From an uncultured Streptococcus sp. (GTDB taxonomy: Bacteria > Bacillota > Bacilli > Lactobacillales > Streptococcaceae), in NCBI RefSeq assembly GCF_905372115.1, contig NZ_CAJPNR010000016.1, positions 1 through 39,162 of the forward strand: a DNA stretch of 39,162 nt. Reading direction: 5' to 3'. Below the pieces are notes generated by a model. It saw only the letters and a program-made list of their open reading frames with translations. It searched no databases and had not been told where the DNA came from. A program made the translations under genes and the position numbers. Positions 31,498-39,162 of this stretch are shown here, one piece after another. The number at the start of each line of letters is the position of its first letter. Position 1 is the stretch's first letter.

Positions 31498-32713
31498 GCA
31501 AATGTTGGCAGCTTTACAGGAGCAGGACCTAGCTCTGGCTGATCGCTATTTCGAGCAAGCCCTGACTGCAGATAATGAAGAAGAATTATTGGATTTGGCC
31601 GATTACTTAGAGAGTATCGGCTTTTTCCCTCAGGCCAAACGTATTTTTGAAAAGTTGGCTCCTGACTATCCAGCTTCTTATATCAGTCTGGCAGCTATTG
31701 CCAGTGACGATGGGGACTTGGAGCAGGCTTTTGCCTATCTGGAGGAAATTCAGCCAGACAGTGACTGGTATGTTGCTGCTCTCTTGGCTAAGGCTGACCT
31801 CTATCAGCTAGAGGGGTTGCCTGATGTAGCTCGAGAAAAACTGGCTCAGGCAGCGGAGCTGAGTGATGAGCCTTTGGTAACCTTTGGTCTGGCTGAGATA
31901 GATTTGGAGCTGGGGGATTTTTCTCAGGCGATTAAGGAATACGCCCAGCTAGACAATCGTACAATCTTTGAGCAGACAGGCGTCTCAACCTATCAGCGGA
32001 TTGGGGTCTGCTATGCTAGTCTTGGAAAATTTGCGCCGGCCATTGAGTTTTTGGAGAAAGCAGTTGAGCTGGAATACGACGATGCTGCGGTTTATGAGCT
32101 GGCAACTATATTAGCGGATCAGGAAGAATACCAGAAGGCCAATCTTTATTTCAAGCAGCTGGATACTCTGTCGCCGGATTTTGAAGGCTACGAATATGGC
32201 TATGCCCTGTCTCTTCATGCGGAGCATCGGACGGCCGAAGCTCTGACTCTTGCCCAGCAGGGCTTGGCTAAGAATCCTTTTGAGACTCGGCTCTTGCTCC
32301 TAGCATCACAGCTTTCTTATGAACTTCATGATGAGAAAGCTGCTGAAAATTATCTTTTGCATGCTCAGGAAGATGCGGATGATTTGGAAGAGATTGCCTT
32401 GCGACTGACCACTCTTTACTTGGAACAGGAGCGCTATGAGGATATTTTAGAATTTGCAGAGCAAGAAGTCGATAATGCCTTGACTCGCTGGAATTTGGCG
32501 CGTGCTTATCAGGCCTTGGAAAATCTGGAAAAAGCAGAGGAACTTTATAATCAACTGGCTCATGAACTGCAAGACAATCCAGAATTTCTGGAGCAGTATG
32601 TCTATCTTTTGCGAGAACTAGGCAGATTCGAAGAAGCTAAAAAGGCTGCGGCTTCTTACTTGAGATTGGTACCTGATGATGCTAGTATGCAGGAGCTTTA
32701 TGAAAGCTTATAA
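31484..32713 (+). CDS. Tetratricopeptide repeat protein
   Basis: 409 residues from GTG 31484, chosen because GAAGGAGA lies five bases ahead; the frame extends back to 31442 in the upstream gene without a ribosome site, and ATG 31502 is a weaker alternative. The protein is acidic, all-helical and soluble, with at least eight TPR-like helix pairs (e.g. ADYLESIGFFPQAKRIFEKL, RIGVCYASLGKFAPAIEFLE, LARAYQALENLEKAEELYNQL). Such scaffolds mediate protein-protein contacts. The overlap of 14 bases with the AI-2E transporter gene suggests coupling and perhaps a joint job, but no function can be stated. Confidence 0.9.
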   Translation: MSKSEQMLAALQEQDLALADRYFEQALTADNEEELLDLADYLESIGFFPQAKRIFEKLAPDYPASYISLAAIASDDGDLEQAFAYLEEIQPDSDWYVAALLAKADLYQLEGLPDVAREKLAQAAELSDEPLVTFGLAEIDLELGDFSQAIKEYAQLDNRTIFEQTGVSTYQRIGVCYASLGKFAPAIEFLEKAVELEYDDAAVYELATILADQEEYQKANLYFKQLDTLSPDFEGYEYGYALSLHAEHRTAEALTLAQQGLAKNPFETRLLLLASQLSYELHDEKAAENYLLHAQEDADDLEEIALRLTTLYLEQERYEDILEFAEQEVDNALTRWNLARAYQALENLEKAEELYNQLAHELQDNPEFLEQYVYLLRELGRFEEAKKAAASYLRLVPDDASMQELYESL

Positions 32714-32753
32714 GAGCTCAAGAAGCACTTGCTCAGCTCTTTCCCACAATTTA

Positions 32754-32762
32754 TGGTATAAT
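32754..32762 (+). promoter_or_regulatory. Extended -10 promoter of alsD
   Basis: TGGTATAAT with a leader of about 95 bases before ATG 32864 and AAGGAAAAA as ribosome site. An upstream weak hairpin (AAGAGCT/AGCTCTT, 32711-32741, no T tract) may mark the end of the TPR transcript. Confidence 0.65.
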
Positions 32763-32863
32763 GATTGGCGGTAGAAATTCAGTAAGTACATGTAATTAGG
32801 ATGAAAAAATTTTAGCTGGATGGGCAATAGTATTTATAAGAAGAGAAAGATTAAGGAAAAAGA

Positions 32864-33583
32864 ATGGCAGAACCAATCAAATTATTTCAATATAATACTT
32901 TGGGAGCTTTGATGGCTGGTCTTTACGACGGCAGTATGACTGTTGGAGAGCTGCTGCAGTATGGAGATTTGGGTTTGGGGACACTAGACTCTATTGATGG
33001 TGAGCTTATTATTCTTGATGGTAAGGCTTATCAAGCAAAGGGCTCTGGAGAAGTGCCAGAAGTCGTTGAGGTGTCACCGGATATGACAGTGCCTTATGCG
33101 GCAGTGGTTCCTCACCAAGCGGAAGTCATTTTCCGTCAGCGTTTTGAGATGGATGACAAGGAACTGGAGAAGCGGATTGAGTCTTATTATGATGGGGAAA
33201 ATCTTTTCCGCTCTATCAAGATTCATGGTGATTTCGCCCGCATGCACGTCCGGATGATTCCCAAGTCTACGACAGAGCGGAAGTTTGCAGAAGTAGCGGT
33301 TAATCAGCCTGAGTACTGTAAGGAAAATATCACAGGCACAATCGTTGGTATCTGGACGCCAGAGATTTTCCACGGAGTCAGTCTAGCAGGTTATCATCTG
33401 CATTTTGTATCGGATGATCTGACTTTTGGCGGACATGTCATGGACTTTGTTATCAAGGAAGGTGTTGTCGAGTTGGGCGCTGTAGACCAGCTGGATCAGC
33501 GTTTCCCAGTACAAGATCGCAAGTATCTCTTTGCTAAGTTTAATATGGATGAGATGAAAGAAGATATGGAAAAGTCGGAATAA
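32864..33583 (+). CDS. alsD: Alpha-acetolactate decarboxylase
   Basis: 239 residues, usual length. It converts 2-acetolactate to acetoin, draining pyruvate and limiting acidification; it also influences branched-chain amino acid synthesis. The zinc ligands HLH (His178, His180) and GGH (His191) are intact, as are the N-terminal FQYNTLGALMAGLYDGSMT, LGTLDSIDGELIILDGKAYQ and the C-terminal FGGHVMDFVIKEG motif. It stands alone here without alsS. It has its own promoter and a terminator. The 95-base leader might hold regulation but no known riboswitch is recognisable. Confidence 0.96.
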   Translation: MAEPIKLFQYNTLGALMAGLYDGSMTVGELLQYGDLGLGTLDSIDGELIILDGKAYQAKGSGEVPEVVEVSPDMTVPYAAVVPHQAEVIFRQRFEMDDKELEKRIESYYDGENLFRSIKIHGDFARMHVRMIPKSTTERKFAEVAVNQPEYCKENITGTIVGIWTPEIFHGVSLAGYHLHFVSDDLTFGGHVMDFVIKEGVVELGAVDQLDQRFPVQDRKYLFAKFNMDEMKEDMEKSE

Positions 33584-33587
33584 ATAG

Positions 33588-33620
33588 CAGGGGCTAGCAT
33601 TGTTTGCTGCCCTCTTTTTT
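33588..33620 (+). terminator. Terminator after alsD
   Basis: AGGG..AGCA pairs with TGCT..CCCT with a small internal loop, then CTTTTTT. The T tract is followed directly by the next promoter. Confidence 0.7.
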
Positions 33621-33628
33621 GATATAAT
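33620..33628 (+). promoter_or_regulatory. Extended -10 promoter of the flavodoxin-like pseudogene
   Basis: TGATATAAT, 29 bases before ATG 33658; GAGGAG follows. The expression signals look intact although the gene is broken. Confidence 0.65.
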
Positions 33629-33657
33629 TGGAAAAAGAACAGAGGAGAAGAAAAGCT

Positions 33658-33952
33658 ATGATTTATTTGGTAAACGCTAGCCCAAATAGGAATGGTAATA
33701 GTTTTAAGCTGGGGCACTTTTTTCTGCGAGATAGAGATTATGAGGCTCTTCAATTAGTGGACTATCATATTGAGCAATATGGCCAGTCAGCAGAAAACGA
33801 TCAGTTCTTTCAAGTCTATGAGCCGTTTTTGCCAGAATTGCGGACTCGAATATGAGGGGCTGGCAGTAACCACTCATGAACTGAAAGAAAGCGACGGTTG
33901 GGAATTAGCAGCCCTGAAAGAAAAATTAGATAAGGTTTTATCTGAAGGTTAA
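33658..33952 (+). pseudogene. Broken NAD(P)H-dependent FMN reductase/flavodoxin-like gene
   Basis: The first 56 or so codons give MIYLVNASPNRNGNSFKLG, the flavodoxin-fold phosphate loop of NADPH-dependent FMN reductases, then QLVDYHIEQYGQSAENDQFFQVYE. This frame stops at TGA 33853. A second frame, overlapping it, gives RFCQNCGLEYEGLAVTTHEL and LAALKEKLDKVLSEG to TAA 33952, which looks like the C-terminus of the same family. About 100 central residues (including the usual PxYWxxxS flavin-contact region) are missing, and the halves join out of frame near 33815. So an internal deletion created a frameshift. The promoter, AGGAG site and terminator remain. Confidence 0.75.
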
Positions 33953-33955
33953 AAG

Positions 33956-33990
33956 TAAGAAGATTCGCGAACGAATCTTCTTTATTTTGC
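33956..33990 (+). terminator. Terminator after the flavodoxin-like pseudogene
   Basis: AAGAAGATTCG pairs with CGAATCTTCTT around a CGAA loop, followed by TATTTT. Confidence 0.88.
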
Positions 33991-34083
33991 TTTAAAAATG
34001 GAGTTTTTTTTTCAGGTGTCTATTTTTGGACACTATGCCCCTCAACTACAGTCATATCCATAGCTAACTAAATATAAATGGTG

Positions 34084-34089
34084 TATAAT
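34084..34089 (+). promoter_or_regulatory. -10 box of the CshA-like adhesin gene
   Basis: TATAAT 36 bases before ATG 34125, with TAGGAGA as ribosome site. No good -35 is seen. Upstream at 34016-34033 GTGTC/GACAC forms a short inverted repeat next to a run of nine T (34004-34012). Confidence 0.6.
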
Positions 34090-34124
34090 ACCTATTGCTA
34101 TTAAATATTAATATAGGAGATTCT

Positions 34125-37100
34125 ATGGGAAAAGAATTATTTAACTCCCGTTTAAATAAGTTTTCAATTCGAAAATTAAATGTCGGAGTTTGCTCGGTAT
34201 TATTATCTACCGTTTTCCTTTTAGGTACTGCGGCTACAGTCAATGCAGATGAAACTGCCAGCGGAACTGTGGATGATAATATCTCACTGCCAGAAAAAGC
34301 GACGGAGTCTGCTGTAAGTCAGCCTGCTCTTGAGAATACAGCAACATCTGCAGTTTCTGAAACAACTAACTTAGAAGCAAGTGCTGATCAAAATCAGCTG
34401 GTAAGTCCAGCTGCAGCTCCAGAGCAAGCGGCACCTGAAAAGCCACAAGAAACTAATCAAACGGCTACAACTTCCAATGAAGCAAGACCTGCTGAAGCTA
34501 GTCGGACGCGTTCTTATTCGGTGCAATATACGCCAAAACCAAGTTCTGCAGCTATGCCTAAGTCTGAGCGTAATGGCCAGCCAATGGAGACAGGAACATC
34601 ATTTCGTACTACCAGTCCTGCTGGCCAAGCTAGCTCTGCTATACAAGATGCAACAGCTAATCCTACAGTTTCTAAACCAACACTGGAAGAATCTGTAAGA
34701 AAACGCTCTGATGAGTTGATGAAGCAAGTAAACTGGCTAGATTTTGGTGATACGAAATCACTGAGAAATCTAGATAGAGATGGCTCCTTTAAAGTTGGAA
34801 CGGTTTATGAAAAAGAGATTTCTCCAGGCTATGTGGTCAAACTGACCGTTACGGAATTGAAACCTTTCTATGCGACAGAGATCTATCGTGATCGAGTAAA
34901 GGGAACTGAGTACGAAAGCAGTTATGATCCCAATGCAAAAAATACTTGGCTTCAATATAACAATAGTAATAATTATGCCTATCAGTATTGGTATGGTGAT
35001 GATTACCGTCCTAAAATTACTGGTGCTGCTCAGAATCAATATTCAGCTATTAAGTCAGAAGGAATTGATACCAAAGGTCGTAAGACCCAACTGCAGGTTC
35101 CTAAAGATGAAGCCAACTATGGTGTGAAGTTCAAAGTTGAAGCTAGATATCGTGGGAAGCCAGTTAAAGCAACAGTTGTCATGGCTGATGGCGAAGAGGC
35201 AAATCCTGGTGAGTATGCTATCTTTACAACCAATGGTAAGGGTTGGGAACATTTGGCCGAGTGGAAGCGAACAGTTACAGACGCAAATGGTGTGACTACT
35301 GAGATTACAGAAACCTATAAGCCAATGAAGCCTACTACAGAAGGCCAATTTATTGGAAATGACGGTACTGGTGTTCATTGGCAGGCCTATGTCAGTCCTG
35401 ACCAAAAGACTGGCGGACTGGGAAGTCAAGTATTTGGACCGAACGTTTCTAGAAGCAATACAATTCCGCTTGTCATGACACGTGGTGCATCAGAGGTTGG
35501 TATTTACATAGCTTCTTCTGGCCAGCAGGCTGCGATGATTGGTTTTATGGCAATCGATGAAGGTGATGCACCGGATTCCTATGGAAAAGCTATCCATGCT
35601 ATTTCAAGATACAATGCAGAAACTGGCGGTCAAAATCCACAGCCATTCTTGGGCCGTGTTGCGGCTGATATTGATACCACATCTGGAAACAACTGGAAGC
35701 ATGACGATCAGAATGATTTAGCTGATGAAGGTATTAATCAGCTCTTGTCTGATGATTTAGTCGGGAAAACCAATGGTCTTTTTCCAGTAAACCGTCTGCA
35801 CGACGGAGATTATTCTCTCCGCATCCATGCTTCGGCTAACGGATACGAAAAAGCCTATGTCCGTGCCTGGATTGATTTCAATAATAATGGTGTCTTTGAC
35901 GAAGACGAAGCCAGTGAATTTACCGAAGTAACAACTGCGGGAGATTATACTGTCAACTTTAAGAAGAATCCAGCCATGACCAATCCTGAACTTAGCAAGC
36001 TTGGAATGCGGGTTCGTATCGCCTTGAACAAGGGAGATATTGAAAAGCCAACTGGAACTGCATTTAGTGGTGAGGTGGAAGACCTAGAAGTTGAACTGAC
36101 TTACCCACCAAAAGGTGAGAAGAAGGAAAGTACTGGAATCCGTGATCAGAGACAGACAGCCACTCTTCATTTCACTCCTCAGGGGATTGCTCAAAATACT
36201 GAAAATAAGAAAGTAGCGATTGATACTACTAAATCTCCGATTGTATTGGATGCGAGAGGAAATGCCCTGACTGCTGATGCAACAGGCTGGTACAACACTG
36301 TTGATGGCCGTTATAAAGTAACAGCAAATGGTGCTGATGTAGACGTGGTATATGAGCCTAAGGCTGGCTTTATCGGCACAGCTCAGGGGATTAACATCCG
36401 TCGTTTTGATACTAACGGGGCAAGTACAGACTGGGTTGCTAAGAATCAAGCTGAAGCAGTCATCAACGACCAGCTCAACACTATGGATGGACGCTATGTG
36501 CCAACCGTGCTCAATGTTCCTAAGTATGAAACAAGGGATGCTCAAGGACTAACGCAAGAAAAGACGCCTATCTTTAATGATGGTGATGCTGGCAAAACCC
36601 CGGCAAGTCCGACTGCAGCAAATCCTGTGAAATTTGTGAAAGCGGATGGAACGACTACAGATGATACTAGAGTTTCAGCTTTATCAAATGGTCGGGAAGT
36701 CGGTCGTTTTGAAGTCGAATCTGCAACAGGTAAGATTACTTTCAAACCAAACAAAAACTTTGTTGGTACTGTAGACCCTGTGTCTGTTCGGATGCTTGAT
36801 GGCAAAGGTATTCCGCACCAAGCTGTTTATCAGCCAAAGGTGACTCCTGTTAAACCATCTGCTCAAGGTGCCAGCAGCGAGGGCATTCAAGGTGCAGTTC
36901 AGACAGGACAGCTGACCTTCAATCCGGGCAATAATCGTGTACCTATTGATAGCAAGAAGTTGCCAACCTTTGATAATGGCAGCCAGACTAAAACAGTTGC
37001 TGGTCTTGGTACCTATCAGGTTGATAATCAAGGTCTAGTTACCTTTACTCCACTGCTGACCTATACTGGACGTCCAGCAGCAGAGACTATCAAGCGAGTA

Positions 37101-39162
37101 GATGTCAATGGAACAGAAGTAACAGCTACCTATCAGGCTGATGTAAAAGCAGCAGCACCAAGTGCGACGAATGCTGAAACCAGTGGCATACAGGGCCAAG
37201 TGCAGCAAGGGAAAGTCAGCTTCACAGAAGGTTCTGCGCAAGTCAACGGTCAAAAACAAACAGTGGTCTTTCCGGCTGGCTCAACTCCGCTCTTTGACAA
37301 TGGTTCGACTGTTAAAGAAGTGCCTACTGTTGGTAAGTTTGAAGTGGACGTGAATGGAAATGTAACCTTTACTCCAGAGAAACAATTTAAAGGCCTTACG
37401 CCGGAGATCAGGATTACTCGTACAGATACGAATGGCAGCACAGCTACAGCTATCTACAAGGCAACAGTCACTGCTGTAACTCCAACCGGAACAAACATTA
37501 CCAGCACTGGTAAACAAGGCCGTCCACAGACAGGTAAGCCAAACTTTGTCAGTGGCAACCCAGATGTACCATTGGATAATGATACTCCAGCGACTTTCGA
37601 AGATGGAAGCAAGCGCAAGGTGGTTCCAAATGTCGGAATCTTTGAAGTGGCACCAGATGGATCTGTTACTTTCACACCGGACAAGCAATATGTTGGCACA
37701 CCAGATCCAGTAACAGTTAAACGTGTCGATAAGAATGGCACTCCAGTGACGGCTAAGTACACGCCTACTGTTGAGAAAGTGACTCCAAGAGCAACAGGTG
37801 CTCAGACAAAAGGCCCTCAAGGTCAAGTTCAAAAAGGCAAGGTTACTTTTGAACCAGGAAGTCCTCAAGTTGGTTTCCCAGAAAACAGCACGCCAGTCTT
37901 TGATACCGGCACGAATGTGAAAGAAATTGCCAAAGTCGGTACGTTCGAAGTGGACGGAGAGGGGAATGTTACCTTTACTCCAGTCAAAACCTTTGTCGGT
38001 AAGACACCAGAAGTTGAACTCAGCCGTGCAGATGTCAATGGCACAGTAGCTAAGGCCAAATATCGGGCGACTGTGACCGCTGTGACTCCGACGGGAACTG
38101 GAGATCAGACAGAAGGTCCGCAAGGCCAAGTTCAAAAAGGCCGTGTAACTTTTAAAGCTGGCGATCCTAAAGTAGGATTCCCAGCCAACAGCACGCCAGT
38201 CTTTGACACGGGTACAAATGTCAAAGAAATTGCCAAAGTTGGTAAGTTTGAAGTAGATGCGGAGGGCAATGTCACCTTCACACCAGACAAGCGCTTTGTA
38301 GGTGAGACTCCAGAAATTAGCATTTCTCGCAAAGATGCAAATGGTATTGCCGCGAAAGTCACTTATGTTGCGACGGTCACATCAGTAACTCCAACGGGCA
38401 CTAATGCGACTAGTACTGGCCCACAAGGTCTTCCTCAGACGGGTACCCCAACTTTCCAAGGTGGTGATCCACTGGTTCCGATTGATGAAGCAGTCGAGCC
38501 AACTTTCGAAGATGGTAGCAAGGAAAAGGCTATACCAGGTCAAGGAACTTATATCATTGCACCAGATGGCACAGTAACCTTCACACCAGAGAAGCAGTTT
38601 GTAGGCACACCAGAGCTGGTGACAGTGAAACGTGTCGATAAGAATGGTACACCAGTGACCGCGACTTACATTCCAGAGTTCACCAAGGTGACTCCAACGG
38701 GCACTAATGCGACTAGTACTGGCCCACAAGGTCTTCCTCAGACGGATACCCCAACTTTCCAAGGTGGTGATCCGCTAGTTCCGATTGATGAAGCAGTCGA
38801 GCCAACTTTCGAAGATGACAGCAAGGAAAAAACCATTCCAGGTCAAGGAACTTACACCATTGCTCCAGATGGCTCAGTGACATTCACACCAGAGAAGCAG
38901 TTTGTAGGAAAGCCAGATCCAATCACTGTAAAACGTGTCGATAAGAATGGCACATCGGTGACGGCAACTTACAGCCCAGAGTTTACAAAGGTGACTCCAA
39001 CAGGAACTGGTGATAAGACAGAAGGCCTGCAAGGCCAGGTTCAAGAAGGCCATGTTACCTTCACACCAGGTCATGATTCTGTACCGTTTCCAGCTGAAAC
39101 AACTCCACTCTTTGACAATGGTTTGACTGTTAAAGAGATTCCAACCGTTGGTAAATTTGAAG
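34125..39162 (+). CDS. cshA: CshA-like fibrillar surface adhesin (3' truncated by window)
   Basis: I translated this frame from ATG 34125 to the window edge without meeting a stop: at least 1679 residues. Signal peptide 1-41 has the YSIRK-type motif (KFSIRKLNVGVCSVLLS) and cleaves after VNA. Residues about 42-180 are a Ser/Thr/Ala/Pro-rich linker. Residues about 190-540 match the CshA non-repetitive adhesive region (NR2), which binds fibronectin in S. gordonii. Residues about 575-660 form a GEVED-type domain (WIDFNNNGVFDEDE ... SGEVEDLEVEL). From about 913 CshA-type fibril repeats of about 100 residues begin. CshA forms peritrichous fibrils anchored by sortase; the LPxTG end is beyond the window. 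S. sanguinis carries several CshA-like genes in this region (from memory). The gene symbol names the family; orthology to S. gordonii CshA is unproven. Confidence 0.93.
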   Translation, partial: MGKELFNSRLNKFSIRKLNVGVCSVLLSTVFLLGTAATVNADETASGTVDDNISLPEKATESAVSQPALENTATSAVSETTNLEASADQNQLVSPAAAPEQAAPEKPQETNQTATTSNEARPAEASRTRSYSVQYTPKPSSAAMPKSERNGQPMETGTSFRTTSPAGQASSAIQDATANPTVSKPTLEESVRKRSDELMKQVNWLDFGDTKSLRNLDRDGSFKVGTVYEKEISPGYVVKLTVTELKPFYATEIYRDRVKGTEYESSYDPNAKNTWLQYNNSNNYAYQYWYGDDYRPKITGAAQNQYSAIKSEGIDTKGRKTQLQVPKDEANYGVKFKVEARYRGKPVKATVVMADGEEANPGEYAIFTTNGKGWEHLAEWKRTVTDANGVTTEITETYKPMKPTTEGQFIGNDGTGVHWQAYVSPDQKTGGLGSQVFGPNVSRSNTIPLVMTRGASEVGIYIASSGQQAAMIGFMAIDEGDAPDSYGKAIHAISRYNAETGGQNPQPFLGRVAADIDTTSGNNWKHDDQNDLADEGINQLLSDDLVGKTNGLFPVNRLHDGDYSLRIHASANGYEKAYVRAWIDFNNNGVFDEDEASEFTEVTTAGDYTVNFKKNPAMTNPELSKLGMRVRIALNKGDIEKPTGTAFSGEVEDLEVELTYPPKGEKKESTGIRDQRQTATLHFTPQGIAQNTENKKVAIDTTKSPIVLDARGNALTADATGWYNTVDGRYKVTANGADVDVVYEPKAGFIGTAQGINIRRFDTNGASTDWVAKNQAEAVINDQLNTMDGRYVPTVLNVPKYETRDAQGLTQEKTPIFNDGDAGKTPASPTAANPVKFVKADGTTTDDTRVSALSNGREVGRFEVESATGKITFKPNKNFVGTVDPVSVRMLDGKGIPHQAVYQPKVTPVKPSAQGASSEGIQGAVQTGQLTFNPGNNRVPIDSKKLPTFDNGSQTKTVAGLGTYQVDNQGLVTFTPLLTYTGRPAAETIKRVDVNGTEVTATYQADVKAAAPSATNAETSGIQGQVQQGKVSFTEGSAQVNGQKQTVVFPAGSTPLFDNGSTVKEVPTVGKFEVDVNGNVTFTPEKQFKGLTPEIRITRTDTNGSTATAIYKATVTAVTPTGTNITSTGKQGRPQTGKPNFVSGNPDVPLDNDTPATFEDGSKRKVVPNVGIFEVAPDGSVTFTPDKQYVGTPDPVTVKRVDKNGTPVTAKYTPTVEKVTPRATGAQTKGPQGQVQKGKVTFEPGSPQVGFPENSTPVFDTGTNVKEIAKVGTFEVDGEGNVTFTPVKTFVGKTPEVELSRADVNGTVAKAKYRATVTAVTPTGTGDQTEGPQGQVQKGRVTFKAGDPKVGFPANSTPVFDTGTNVKEIAKVGKFEVDAEGNVTFTPDKRFVGETPEISISRKDANGIAAKVTYVATVTSVTPTGTNATSTGPQGLPQTGTPTFQGGDPLVPIDEAVEPTFEDGSKEKAIPGQGTYIIAPDGTVTFTPEKQFVGTPELVTVKRVDKNGTPVTATYIPEFTKVTPTGTNATSTGPQGLPQTDTPTFQGGDPLVPIDEAVEPTFEDDSKEKTIPGQGTYTIAPDGSVTFTPEKQFVGKPDPITVKRVDKNGTSVTATYSPEFTKVTPTGTGDKTEGLQGQVQEGHVTFTPGHDSVPFPAETTPLFDNGLTVKEIPTVGKFE
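36861..39162 (+). repeat. Tandem CshA-type fibril repeat array (at least 8 units, last one cut by the window)
   Basis: Units start at about 36861, 37164, 37488, 37797, 38094, 38397, 38700 and 39003, with lengths of 101, 108, 103, 99, 101, 101 and 101 codons. Each ends in VTPTGT or a variant. Two classes are seen: one with FPAxSTPxFDxGxxVKEI and GKFEVDxxGNVTFTP (units 2, 4, 5, 8), another with VPID..PTFEDGSK and VKRVDKNGTPVTATY (units 3, 6, 7, with unit 1 nearer this class). Two more degenerate copies probably precede, in 36120-36860. Confidence 0.88.
38388..38990 (+). repeat. Near-identical adjacent repeat pair (units 6 and 7)
   Basis: The two 303-base units starting at 38397 and 38700 differ at about 11 of 101 residues. 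Their first 120 bases differ at only a few positions, which indicates recent duplication or gene conversion. Confidence 0.85.

Noticed and set aside
32764..32863. Riboswitch in the alsD leader
   Set aside because: The leader is about 95 bases and shows no known conserved core or strong nested hairpins; short frames such as ATG-AAA-AAA-TTT-TAG are probably chance.
36684..39074. Long minus-strand open frames (up to 284 codons) in the adhesin gene
   Set aside because: They are antisense shadows of the repeat array, rich in Trp/Cys/Ser and lacking ribosome sites.
36861..39162. Possible CRISPR or satellite array
   Set aside because: The repeats are about 303 bases, in frame and coding for protein modules; no short repeat-spacer pattern.

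Overview
The window is chromosomal DNA of a low-GC Gram-positive coccus, almost certainly an oral Streptococcus of the sanguinis/gordonii group. The support is the gene content: ftsEX, ezrA, rodA, a DinG-type exonuclease/helicase and alsD. The strongest pointer is the YSIRK-signal, CshA-type fibrillar adhesin at the right edge. Extended -10 promoters (TGnTATAAT) and AGGAGG-like ribosome sites recur. The species call is an inference; no 16S gene is present.

Layout, left to right. 1-6400: the 3' part of a Ca2+-type P-ATPase, a DUF2785 protein, a convergent metallophosphoesterase, then prfB (with the classical programmed +1 frameshift, which splits it into two frames) followed by ftsE-ftsX. 6400-12600: an MBL-fold hydrolase divergent from dinG, then a YeiH-family membrane protein with rodA and a DJ-1/PfpI protein. 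12800-19100: a HAD-like protein with gyrB, then ezrA, serB and glycerate kinase. 19090-19880 (minus strand): a SnoaL/NTF2-like protein and a DUF1694 protein. 20000-24400: enolase with very strong codon bias, a decayed HAD gene remnant, mgtE, a 63-residue helical protein and a beta-propeller lactonase.

24640-30150 is a compact six-gene unit: small lipoprotein, MacA-like adaptor, MacB-like ATPase, MacB-like permease, OmpR-type response regulator and histidine kinase. Overlapping ends and one terminator after the kinase suggest a self-contained export/sensing module. 30300-33600: an AI-2E-family permease overlapping a TPR protein, then acetolactate decarboxylase. 33658-33952 is a flavodoxin/FMN-reductase-like pseudogene with an internal deletion and frameshift.

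34125 to the window end is one uninterrupted reading frame of at least 1679 codons without a stop. It encodes a CshA-like fibrillar surface adhesin: YSIRK signal peptide, non-repetitive adhesive region, GEVED-type domain and at least eight fibril repeats of about 100 residues in two sequence classes. The anchor lies beyond the window.

Most of the window is conserved streptococcal core genome. The parts most worth a second look are the lipoprotein-MacAB-TCS operon with inverted repeats at its promoter, several genes that appear to be transcribed leaderless from extended -10 promoters, the two gene remnants, and the mixed-class repeat array of the adhesin. I found no CRISPR array, insertion sequence, tRNA or rRNA.
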